Below, in pieces: positions 18,832 to 27,712 of a stretch of 64,000 nt of DNA. Under the pieces are notes generated by a model. It was not told the origin of the DNA and ran no database searches. It saw nothing but the letters and a program-made list of their open reading frames with translations. Source of the stretch: Chloroflexota bacterium (GTDB lineage Bacteria > Chloroflexota > Dehalococcoidia > Lucifugimonadales > Lucifugimonadaceae); the NCBI GenBank assembly GCA_027618835.1, contig JAQCHZ010000014.1, forward strand, positions 1-64,000. Direction: 5' to 3'. Both the position numbers and the translations under genes were made by a program. Each line of letters begins with the position of its first letter. Within the stretch, counting starts at the first letter, position 1.

Positions 18832-20103
18832 TTAACGAGCTTTCCGCACCGCTGGCGTGAGAATTATTGCTGAACCTGCAACAGTCAAGCCACCGGCAAT
18901 CCCGAGGAACAGTGTCGGTGCTATTCCGATTGTTTCGATTCCGACTCCCCCCAAAATCCATCCCAGTTGGTGTGTGAGTACGACCATGAAGTACAGACTC
19001 ATTACTCGACCCCGCATTTCCGCGGACGCCGTAGTCTGTAAAAGCACTGGCACGGAAATCATCCAAGCCGAGAACGCTAGTCCCAGCAAGACCATAGAAA
19101 TTCCCGTGATGACAACGTTTGGAGCGATTGCAAACAATCCGATAGACGCGTTGAACAGCAATATCCCGAATATTAGAAGGTAGCCTTTTCTGATTTTTGA
19201 GCTTAGGGCGAACAGCACTGCCGACCCGATCAATGCGCCGACGCCGTTAAGGCCAAGGATCACTCCGTACCCGAACTCGCCAAGCCCAAGTTCATCTTGA
19301 ACTTTTACCGGAATTGCCGGTTGGTACGTACCCATAAAAAGAGCGCTCGAACCAATAATCAACAACGCCCGTATGATCGGCGTGCGGTATGAGTACGCTA
19401 GTCCGTCTTTGATGTCGGAAATCATATTTCTGCCACTGGGTACTGATACGTACCGAGTTTTCACGGAGAAAATCATCAGCGCTGAAAAACCGTATAAACC
19501 AGCTAGGGCATAAAACGCCATGTCATGACCGAGCAGAAGCAAAAGACCACCGACGCTTGGACCAGCGATCGTCGCTGTCATCGATATTCCGGTGTTGAGG
19601 CTAGAAGCCGAGACGAGTCGCTCTCGACCTACTACGTCAACTGCGAATGCCTGACTCGTCGGGTTGTGTAAGGCAAACATTGATCCCGTAACGAGCGAGA
19701 TTGGAATCAGGTGCCACCACTCGAACAGATCGGTAGTTAGTAGCACGGCAGTAAGGAACGCCATTGAGGTGATGACGAGTTTGGTTCGCCAGAGTAATTG
19801 CCACCGTTCGGTTCTATCAGCCAGTGCACCGCCGATCAGGGACATAGAAATTATCGCTATTCCGGGCATTGCGTTTACGAGGCCCATCAGCATTGGCGAA
19901 TCGGTGCGTTCCAGCACGATCCACGCTTGAGCCATGTTTCGTATCTGATAGCCAGCGAATGTAGCTAGGTTCGATAGGATCAGCAGGCGATAGTCGCGGA
20001 TCGTCAGGATGCTGAATGCTCCACCTGAGTTCGATCTTGGGGCGGGAATGACTGATTCTTCAACAGTCTTCGACCCAGCCGTATTTACGCTGTTTTCTGG
20101 CAG
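18832..20103 (-). CDS. MFS transporter (start codon unclear)
   Basis: The ORF track starts at 19935 (MAQAWIVLERTDSPM), but the frame is open upstream to a TAA at 20113-20115 and encodes ...FSILTIRDYRLLILSNLATFAGYQIRN, a typical MFS N-terminus. Confidence 0.85.
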   Translation of the reverse strand: MPENSVNTAGSKTVEESVIPAPRSNSGGAFSILTIRDYRLLILSNLATFAGYQIRNMAQAWIVLERTDSPMLMGLVNAMPGIAIISMSLIGGALADRTERWQLLWRTKLVITSMAFLTAVLLTTDLFEWWHLIPISLVTGSMFALHNPTSQAFAVDVVGRERLVSASSLNTGISMTATIAGPSVGGLLLLLGHDMAFYALAGLYGFSALMIFSVKTRYVSVPSGRNMISDIKDGLAYSYRTPIIRALLIIGSSALFMGTYQPAIPVKVQDELGLGEFGYGVILGLNGVGALIGSAVLFALSSKIRKGYLLIFGILLFNASIGLFAIAPNVVITGISMVLLGLAFSAWMISVPVLLQTTASAEMRGRVMSLYFMVVLTHQLGWILGGVGIETIGIAPTLFLGIAGGLTVAGSAIILTPAVRKAR

Positions 20104-20367
20104 GACTATCTCTTAAACGGGATGCGACCCGCAGGAATGGACATATTCGAAAAATCCAATATGTCACCGTGAATTGCCGGTTGATATAGCGAATGCTGAT
20201 GAAGCTAATGGACGTGTGTGCGTGCGCCCGAACACGCACCCTCGCACGTGACACGCGCATGTAGCGCGAGAAATTCAAGGCATCACTGAGTCGTCGAATA
20301 TCACTTGATTGCAGAAATCCCAACTTGGCGAGTTGTAATTCGACTCTCGTTCGGGTGACTCTGCGAT

Positions 20368-21558
20368 TTAGTGCTTCACGATGAACGGTTCAAGCAACGC
20401 TTCGTTGATTTCAACACCTATTCCTGGTCGATCGGGGAGTGTGAACCCTCCATCGGCATAGCTCCAAGCTGAATCCGATGCTTTGTCGAGACGATCTGAT
20501 AGACCGCCCTGGAATTCCTGAAGGTATTCGGGCGGGGCAACGGCGGCGCATTGAAGAGTCGCAGCTTGGAACACCGAAACGCCAGTTCCCATGTGCGGGG
20601 TGGTCTTAATTCCAGCCTTAGCGGCGATGTCCATCTGGGCCATGTAGTCGGTGAAACCGGTTCGCCCGATATCAGGCTGGTACACGTCGAGAGCTCGAGG
20701 TTGCTGCACCCATTGCTCCATTTGATAGCGAGACCTGAAATGCTCACCAAGAGCGATGTCGGCACCCGGTTTTTTAACGAGTTCCTGATGGCCAATAAGA
20801 TCTTCTGGTTGGAGCGGACACTCGAAGAAACGTACATTTCGTTTGCCGTATTCCAACTTTCCTATTTCAGCGGATTCGTGCGAGCCCATCCACAACGTGT
20901 CGACCATCCACTGCTCAAGCTCTGGAGCGCCTGCAATTAATCCGTCAAGCTCAGCGGTTCCGGCTTCGACGTCGGCAGTAAGGAATATTTTTGCTCCACG
21001 TAGCCCCGTATCGATCCACGTTTTTACGTGCTCAATTCTTTCGTCGAGAGTAGCGCGTCGGACACCTGACAAGTACACGTCGAACTGGCTTCGGGGGTTC
21101 GGATCAAGTAGTGCGGCTACCGGAGATTGCTCACGTTTACCGATGGCATCCCATATTGCAATGTCGATGGCGGCTAGGGCATCGAGCCAGTATCCCGACG
21201 AGTAGCCACGCCCGCGTTGTGTGTCGTAAAGGAAATCCCATAGTGCTCTGGGATTCTCGTATTCCTGTCCTTCAATCATCTGAGCAAGGATGTTGTTCAC
21301 TATGAGGGTTACCACCTCTGGGCCTATTCCGGCGTTCGCTTCGCCCCAGCCGACTGTTCCATCGGAGAGAGTCACTTTTACGAGGGGAGTTTCGATGTTG
21401 AGAGCATAGACGGTCTGCCATCCTTGCTTGAACTCGAACCGTTCGGTTTGGCGATCGCCTTCGTTCGCTCGGTAAGTCTCCCAGTACGAAGCAGTGTTCT
21501 TGAAAGCTAGGTGAATCGATTCGACTGACTTGACGCTGAAGCTTGTGTTAATCGGCAT
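20368..21558 (-). CDS. enolase superfamily protein
   Basis: Start at MPINTSFSVKS; VRFFECPLQPEDL, IALGEHFRSR, DVYQPDIGRTG, TTPHMGTGVS. Confidence 0.9.
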   Translation of the reverse strand: MPINTSFSVKSVESIHLAFKNTASYWETYRANEGDRQTERFEFKQGWQTVYALNIETPLVKVTLSDGTVGWGEANAGIGPEVVTLIVNNILAQMIEGQEYENPRALWDFLYDTQRGRGYSSGYWLDALAAIDIAIWDAIGKREQSPVAALLDPNPRSQFDVYLSGVRRATLDERIEHVKTWIDTGLRGAKIFLTADVEAGTAELDGLIAGAPELEQWMVDTLWMGSHESAEIGKLEYGKRNVRFFECPLQPEDLIGHQELVKKPGADIALGEHFRSRYQMEQWVQQPRALDVYQPDIGRTGFTDYMAQMDIAAKAGIKTTPHMGTGVSVFQAATLQCAAVAPPEYLQEFQGGLSDRLDKASDSAWSYADGGFTLPDRPGIGVEINEALLEPFIVKH

Positions 21559-21957
21559 TTGGAGTCTCGATCCGCCGGAATTGTTCTTGAAACCCGTGGC
21601 GAATACAGAGGTGAAGTTTGGAATTGAGCATCGGAAGTTTACCCATAGGGAATGTGCGTTGGTAGTAATAGCGACGATGTTTTGCACTTACCGTGAACCG
21701 TGCTAAAACTATATTAACGGACGTTGACTTTTCATATCAGACGTGTATATTTTCCGACTGCTTACGTTGGTGGGATTGGGTAGGTTTTTACTATTCAAAC
21801 GCCGCGTAACAGGGCAATTACTAAGCCGAGGCACGGCTGGCAACGAGTTGAAAGGTTTTCCTTTCACTAGAGTTGCCGGGCAGACCTTGGTGATAGAAAA
21901 GGGTAGATTTTCTCTTGAAAATTCACCTTTCTTATTTGGCCTTTCGGAGGAAATAGT

Positions 21958-24072
21958 ATGAATCTTAGTTTGAACAAGAAATGGGCACCAGTGTTTTTAG
22001 CACTGGCAAGCTTGCTCCTTGTTGCTGCAATCGCCTGTGGCGGTGACAGTGACGATGGTGACAGCGGCTCATCAGCTGGTGGTGGGGCAGCAGCAGCAGC
22101 AGCTACCGCCGCTCCAGCAGCTACTGCGGCTCCAGCAGCTACTGCGAAGCCTGCTGCCAGCGGTGGTACCAGTGACGCAGCAGCTAAAGCAGCACCAGCC
22201 GCAACAGTGGCAAAGGGTGCGGCAGCAGCTGCTACCAAGGCACCCAATGTAACGGGTGGACCTGAAGGCTCACTAGTACGGGCATTCCGTACTCTTGAAT
22301 CTGTCTATGGTATTGGCTATGTAGGCCCTTACCGCGATTCAGCAACGAACCAACTTGGTGGTGTTGAAGAGTCACTCTTCAACTTCGAAAACGGTAACCC
22401 AATGAATCCGTTCCTTCTGGACACATGGGAAATTGACGCTGCTGGTACACGTGCACGAATGACTCTTAAAAAGGGTCTGAAATTCCAGAGCCCAATCGGC
22501 TATGAAAACAAAGACTTCGGTGAGCTTGACGCTGCCGAGCTTGTCGAGTGGTTCAACCGCTCGAACGCAACGACGAACCCTGAGTCCACATATGGTGACG
22601 CTGGTGATTTCGCTGCAATCTTCTTGGAAGCTAAAGTTGTTGACCAGTACACGATCGAAATCGGTCTTGTATCTCCGGTTTACTACTGCCTGCCGGTATC
22701 TCAGTTCGGTTGTCTTTCAGCCGCACGTGGTCCGCACAAGGTAACGTCTGCAGACACAGAAGGTGTTGAGTGGGCTCGAGCCCACCACGTTGGTACAGGT
22801 CCTTACGTACAGGGCGCCTGCACACCAGGTGACCGCTGCACAGTTCACGCAGTATCAGATCACTGGCGAAAGGTTGGTAACGTTGCATCAATTACAGGAA
22901 TTCAGGTTCCTGAAGCAACAACCCAAATCGCTATGCTCAAGAACGGCGCGATTGACATGACCGTGCTTGACTACAAGCTCCTCCCAGACGTGATTGCCGA
23001 CGGCTTCACATTCTTGGAGACCATGCCTGGTGGTTTCGTTGGTCAGTCAATTCTCTTCCCAGGAAACCTCTGGGAGCACTCGCACGCTCGAACTAGCGAG
23101 CCTCTGGCGCCATGGGACAGTCCTCCTCTTGAGAAGGACTACCCTTGGATCGGTAACCCTTGGGGAACTCAGGGTGACACTTGTACAGATGGTGATGGTG
23201 TAGGCCGCACTCTCTGTGGCAACGCTCCTTACACGGACGTTGACAATGCTGCTGGTATCGACGACATGGAACAGGCTCGACTCGTTCGACTTGCTCTTTC
23301 GATCGCTATCGACCGTGGTGCAATCAATGACGTTCTTTTGAACGGTATTGGTACTCCGATTTACTCTGAGTACATGGGTCCTGAGTACCCTGGATGGGAC
23401 GCTTCCCGCGAGACCGGTTGTTGGGACTGGGTCGGTGGAACAATCTCTTGCTCAGGTACGATGCAAAGTGTTCCTTGGGAAATCGCTGATGGTGACCTAA
23501 CGGTTGCTGGCGACTTGCTGACCACTGCTGGTTACCCACTAGTAAGTGGTAAGCGTCAAGGCTTTGAGCCTTTGACTCTCCAGGCCTACTCCGCTGAAGC
23601 AGGACCTGTTGGTCTTGAAGTAGCTGACACTGTCATGTCCGACTGGTCCCGTCTCGGTATCGAGATCTCTGGTCTGATAGAGGACTACGGTGGAGTGATC
23701 AGCCCACGAATGCGACAGCGCATTCAGTACTTACCTGTTCTAAAGAACGGTGACGTTCACTCGAACGTATACCCAATCGACTGGCCGATGCCTACGGTGG
23801 ATACATCGTCGTCACGACCTGGTTGGGGTGTTGGTTTCGAGTCACAGGCTGGTGCGAAGTGGTTGTTCGAAATTCTTGGTGAAAAGGACGCTAGCGTCCG
23901 AGCTGAGAAGCACCTGAATTGGGTTGACTACAGCATGTACTGGCTGCAATACGCCGGTGTATTCCAGGTTCCTAAAGGAATCGTTGTAAACGACCGAATC
24001 AAGTCATGGGACGGCTACCAGCAGCACTACTCAAACGTGTCTGGTAACCCTGAGTTCATTGAACTCAACTAA
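21958..24072 (+). CDS. ABC transporter substrate-binding lipoprotein (peptide/nickel SBP family)
   Basis: 704 aa; lipobox LLLVAAIACGG; Ala/Thr/Pro linker; SBP_bac_5-like body; followed by dppB/dppC-type permeases. Confidence 0.92.
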   Translation: MNLSLNKKWAPVFLALASLLLVAAIACGGDSDDGDSGSSAGGGAAAAAATAAPAATAAPAATAKPAASGGTSDAAAKAAPAATVAKGAAAAATKAPNVTGGPEGSLVRAFRTLESVYGIGYVGPYRDSATNQLGGVEESLFNFENGNPMNPFLLDTWEIDAAGTRARMTLKKGLKFQSPIGYENKDFGELDAAELVEWFNRSNATTNPESTYGDAGDFAAIFLEAKVVDQYTIEIGLVSPVYYCLPVSQFGCLSAARGPHKVTSADTEGVEWARAHHVGTGPYVQGACTPGDRCTVHAVSDHWRKVGNVASITGIQVPEATTQIAMLKNGAIDMTVLDYKLLPDVIADGFTFLETMPGGFVGQSILFPGNLWEHSHARTSEPLAPWDSPPLEKDYPWIGNPWGTQGDTCTDGDGVGRTLCGNAPYTDVDNAAGIDDMEQARLVRLALSIAIDRGAINDVLLNGIGTPIYSEYMGPEYPGWDASRETGCWDWVGGTISCSGTMQSVPWEIADGDLTVAGDLLTTAGYPLVSGKRQGFEPLTLQAYSAEAGPVGLEVADTVMSDWSRLGIEISGLIEDYGGVISPRMRQRIQYLPVLKNGDVHSNVYPIDWPMPTVDTSSSRPGWGVGFESQAGAKWLFEILGEKDASVRAEKHLNWVDYSMYWLQYAGVFQVPKGIVVNDRIKSWDGYQQHYSNVSGNPEFIELN
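22111..22146 (+). repeat. 18-bp tandem repeat (two perfect copies) in the SBP linker
   Basis: GCTCCAGCAGCTACTGCG at 22111-22128 and 22129-22146, encoding APAATA twice, next to a (GCA)n run near 22087. Confidence 0.9.
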
Positions 24073-24111
24073 GGGTCAATGCTCTTAGGAAGCAACTAAC
24101 TTGCTTACTTA

Positions 24112-24147
24112 GACGGGGGTCGGATTTTCCGGCCCCCGTCTTTATTT
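24112..24147 (+). terminator. Rho-independent terminator after the SBP gene
   Basis: GACGGGGGTCGG-attttCCGGCCCCCGTC followed by TTTATTT. Confidence 0.9.
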
Positions 24148-24385
24148 AAACGTGATTTGTAACGAAGTTTGGATTCAGCGCAATTAGTAGGTGCGCTGAA
24201 CTGGCAATTACGTTAGTTAGTGGTCGTTGACATAGATCATGCAGAATGCTAAATTTCCGCTGCGCTTACAGTGTTATGAAGTCACTTATTGACTTGATTT
24301 CGAGTAAGATGCGTTTCTGCATGGAGAGTCGGCAGACCACATGGCGAATGGGCCGTTGTGGAACAATTTCGGAAGTACTTAATAA

Positions 24386-25336
24386 ATGGCTAATTTTCTA
24401 GCAAGACGATTCCTATCTTCGTTGATCTCTGTGATTGGGGCAACGTGGGCGATTTTCATCTTGATCCAATTCCACAGTGACCCACGTGAGTTGTTCGTTC
24501 CGGACTCCGGATTTGGCATTACTCAAGAACAGTGGGAAAATCTGGGCGAACGAATGGGGTTGAATGACCCACTTTGGAAGCAGTACGTCAATTGGATAGG
24601 TAACACCCTTAGAGGTGACCTTGGTGTATCCCTTGCTCGTGACCGTGCAGTTGTCGATCTGATCAAGGGCAAGATTGGTGCAACGGTGCAACTTGCTGTT
24701 GGTGGTTGGATATTTGCGATTGCCCTAGGTATTCCGATGGGGGTGTTAGCTGCAGTAAAGCGCGGCACTTTCTGGGACTATTTCGGCAGAATGATGGCCA
24801 TCGTCGGTCAAGCGGCTCCGCCGTTCGTGACGGCTCTGGTGGCAATCTGGATCTTCGCTGTTTGGCTTGATTGGCTGCCGGCCGGAGGACGCTCACCTGA
24901 TTTCAATTGGAAGGAATACATTCTTCCATGTATGGCTCTCGGTTGGGGTGCTGCGGCTAGCCTTATGCGCCTTACCCGTTCTTCAATGCTTGAAGTTATG
25001 GACTCGGAGTACATCCGTCTTGCTCGAGCCAAGGGCGTTGGCTGGAACTTGGTCATCTACAAGCACGCTTTGCGTAACGCATTGATCGCCCCGGTAACTT
25101 CGGCTCTATTAGTGTTCTCGGGCTGGTTGAACGGTGCGCTGGTTGTCGAGATCGTGTTCTCGTGGCCTGGCATCGGTTACGACGCTTTGTTCCGTGCGGT
25201 AAACGACAACGACTTCCCGTTATTGCTCGGAACAGTGTTCATATTCATTCTGATCTATTTGGTGTTTGCAACTCTGGCCGATATTGCATACACACTAATC
25301 GACCCCCGAGTACGTCTCGGCAACTCTGCGGACTAA
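24386..25336 (+). CDS. ABC transporter permease (DppB family)
   Basis: 316 aa; EYIRLARAKGVGWNLVIYKHALRNALIAPVT (EAA loop), VVEIVFSWPGIG. Confidence 0.95.
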   Translation: MANFLARRFLSSLISVIGATWAIFILIQFHSDPRELFVPDSGFGITQEQWENLGERMGLNDPLWKQYVNWIGNTLRGDLGVSLARDRAVVDLIKGKIGATVQLAVGGWIFAIALGIPMGVLAAVKRGTFWDYFGRMMAIVGQAAPPFVTALVAIWIFAVWLDWLPAGGRSPDFNWKEYILPCMALGWGAAASLMRLTRSSMLEVMDSEYIRLARAKGVGWNLVIYKHALRNALIAPVTSALLVFSGWLNGALVVEIVFSWPGIGYDALFRAVNDNDFPLLLGTVFIFILIYLVFATLADIAYTLIDPRVRLGNSAD

Positions 25337-25348
25337 CGAGGAGTACTC

Positions 25349-26332
25349 ATGACAACATCTGAAACACAGGGCGAGGTTCAGCACGTCGATTCGGCGACGC
25401 TGGACGCTCCGCTCAATCCGGTAATTGTTAACAGGTCAGTTCTCGGCAAATTCTGGTACATAATGCGCAAATACCCGGTTCTACCGACATTTGTGCTGGC
25501 TCTACTGGTGCTTGCTGCAATTATTGGTCCGACAATCGCTCCCTACGATCGCGATATTGGACCGATCGGTGACCGCCACTTAGGTATGTTCCAGACTTCT
25601 AAGCTTGCGCCTGAAGACCGTGACGCTCCGAAATATGGACTTTGGCCAGATGGGTACCACCTATTCGGATCCGACCATATTGGTCGAGACGTCTTCACAC
25701 GTGTTCTGCACGGTGCTCGCGTATCGATGCAGGTGGTACTGGTTTCGCTGGTGCTAGGTATGTTTATCGGTGTGTCACTCGGTATGATTTCCGGCTACTA
25801 CGGTGGCCTGGTCGACGAGGTGATCACTAGAATTGTTGATATTTGGTATGCGATGCCATTCCTGATGGTCGCACTAATCGTGGTGCTGATTTTCGGGCGT
25901 GGCTTAACCGTGCTCCTGTTCGTGCTCGCCCTTGTGGCATGGGCAGGTTTCGTGAGGGTTATTCGTGCACAGATATTGGTGCTGAAACAGCTGGACTATA
26001 TTTCGGCTGCCCGTGTAAACGGTGCTTCCGACTTCCGAATACTGTTCAAGCACTTGCTGCCGGGAATCCTTAACACAGCCATTGTTGTTGGAACGCTGAA
26101 CACTTCTGGTCTGATCCTTTCAGAATCGGTGCTCAGTTTCGTTGGTGCTGGTATTCAGCCACCAACTCCGGCATGGGGTGTTATGACGAACGAAGGTCGA
26201 GACTATCTCTCGATCGCAGCTCACCAGGTGTTAGTGCCGTCTGCAGCCATCTTCCTGGTTGTGATATCGCTAAACTTCTTGGGTGACTGGCTGCGTGACC
26301 GTCTGGACCCACGATTGCGACAGATCGACTAG
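25349..26332 (+). CDS. ABC transporter permease (DppC family)
   Basis: 327 aa; LFGSDHIGRDVFTRVLHGARVS, DYISAARVNGASDFRILFKHLLPG. Confidence 0.95.
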   Translation: MTTSETQGEVQHVDSATLDAPLNPVIVNRSVLGKFWYIMRKYPVLPTFVLALLVLAAIIGPTIAPYDRDIGPIGDRHLGMFQTSKLAPEDRDAPKYGLWPDGYHLFGSDHIGRDVFTRVLHGARVSMQVVLVSLVLGMFIGVSLGMISGYYGGLVDEVITRIVDIWYAMPFLMVALIVVLIFGRGLTVLLFVLALVAWAGFVRVIRAQILVLKQLDYISAARVNGASDFRILFKHLLPGILNTAIVVGTLNTSGLILSESVLSFVGAGIQPPTPAWGVMTNEGRDYLSIAAHQVLVPSAAIFLVVISLNFLGDWLRDRLDPRLRQID

Positions 26333-26357
26333 GTTCTCCTAGTAAGAATCGAATTCA

Positions 26358-26394
26358 AAAACGCCCTCGGCACAAAAGCCGAGGGCGTTTTTTA
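26358..26394 (+). terminator. Rho-independent terminator after the permease operon
   Basis: AACGCCCTCGGC-acaaaa-GCCGAGGGCGTTTTTTATT. Confidence 0.95.
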
Positions 26395-26803
26395 TTGTTT
26401 GAACTTTTGATAGCGAACCGTTGGAGATCGCCATCAAAACAACGGGTAGACACGTGGAATTGCTGAATCTGTATTCATGGCGGACTGATCCGTCACTTTC
26501 GATCACACGTGATCAGCTTGTCCTGTGACATTCGTATCGAACACGTTGTTACTGGGTGCTGATTCATGTCGATCAAGGGTCGTCAGGTCGTTCTAAAGCC
26601 CTCCGCGGACAAGCGCTGCATTCACTCCAATTTCAGCCTGCCGGTGGCTGTATCGCCGCTTTAGAGCAAGCCGTAGGCATTCATGCGAAGCGCTGGATTG
26701 CAAGCCAGACAGACGGAAGCGCTTACCGTCATGATGCGGTGCAATCAATTCGATAGCGGTCGCAACATGTGTCGATAGCGATACCCGCATCTCTCAGACG
26801 CGA

Positions 26804-26830
26804 CAAGACCGCTCATAATGAGCGGTCTTG
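26804..26830. repeat. perfect 11-bp inverted repeat hairpin
   Basis: CAAGACCGCTC-ataat-GAGCGGTCTTG, just downstream of the 26856-27515 minus-strand gene; no T tract. Confidence 0.85.
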
Positions 26831-26855
26831 CAAACAGATTTGTTGAAGCTGAGTA

Positions 26856-27515
26856 CTACTCGGCGACAACACAGACAGCACCGATGGCGGTGTCACCAGA
26901 GAACGCTGAGGTGTAGGTGAAGCAGCCTTCTACTGTGAAGGTATGGTCGAAGCTAGGATCTTCTTTGTCGAACGGTCCTCTGTGAAGGTCGCCAGAGTCC
27001 CATTCTTCAGCCTGACCTGGGTCGGATGTTGAACTACTCGCTGATTTTCGATCATGACCCCAACGGACGGTTGAACCAACAGCAATCTTGATGATGGCAG
27101 GCTCAAACAAAACGCCTTTAGCCCCTCTCGATGGGATGTCGACTTCGATCACTCCCGTTAGAGCAGGTCCTTCTGGCACTTCCACTTCAAATGCAGCACC
27201 CTGAACGATTGCGCTCGAACCGCTACCCGTCGAAACAGTTCCTTGAATTGCCTGTGCGGTAGCAGTTGCATTTCGTTCAGCGTTGGCAACTGCTGCAGCA
27301 CTCTCCGAATCGATTACAACCTGTACCTGAGCATCAGGGTCACCACCGGCATCGATAACTGCCTGGCGAGTCGCCTGAGCGTTATCAAGCTTGTTCTGTG
27401 CCTTCGTAGTCTCAACGATTTGTACCGTTGTTGGTCTGTCCGAACAAGCGGCCGTAATGGTGGTTAGAACGAGTGCCGCAGCCAGAACCAGTATCACACG
27501 AGTTCGTATCGACAT
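26856..27515 (-). CDS. cupredoxin/plastocyanin-like lipoprotein with apparently degenerate copper site
   Basis: 219 aa; lipobox LTTITAACSD; GVLFEPAIIKIAVGSTVRWGH...EEWDSGDL...FDHTFTVEGCFTY cupredoxin pattern. Confidence 0.7.
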   Translation of the reverse strand: MSIRTRVILVLAAALVLTTITAACSDRPTTVQIVETTKAQNKLDNAQATRQAVIDAGGDPDAQVQVVIDSESAAAVANAERNATATAQAIQGTVSTGSGSSAIVQGAAFEVEVPEGPALTGVIEVDIPSRGAKGVLFEPAIIKIAVGSTVRWGHDRKSASSSTSDPGQAEEWDSGDLHRGPFDKEDPSFDHTFTVEGCFTYTSAFSGDTAIGAVCVVAE

Positions 27516-27712
27516 ATATGTCCCCCGAAAACGTAGCGTTTATTTCACGCAGGGTAAGGTTTTTTTCAGTTCAACATCTGCTGAAAGATTCTTCAGAATA
27601 TTGAACCATTAAATTCAATGTGGCGGAAGGGTAACATGCAGTATTGGATAGACGGGTGCGACTTTGTGAGGTTCTGAGCATTTACCGAGTACTTAAAGAT
27701 GGCAATGCAGTT

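Noticed and set aside
15378-20103. Three MFS genes as a recent tandem duplication
   Set aside because: The proteins share only general MFS features and differ in length and motifs.
26556-26790. Overlapping small ORFs read as possible transposase remnant
   Set aside because: Translations on both strands give no recognisable transposase or enzyme motif.
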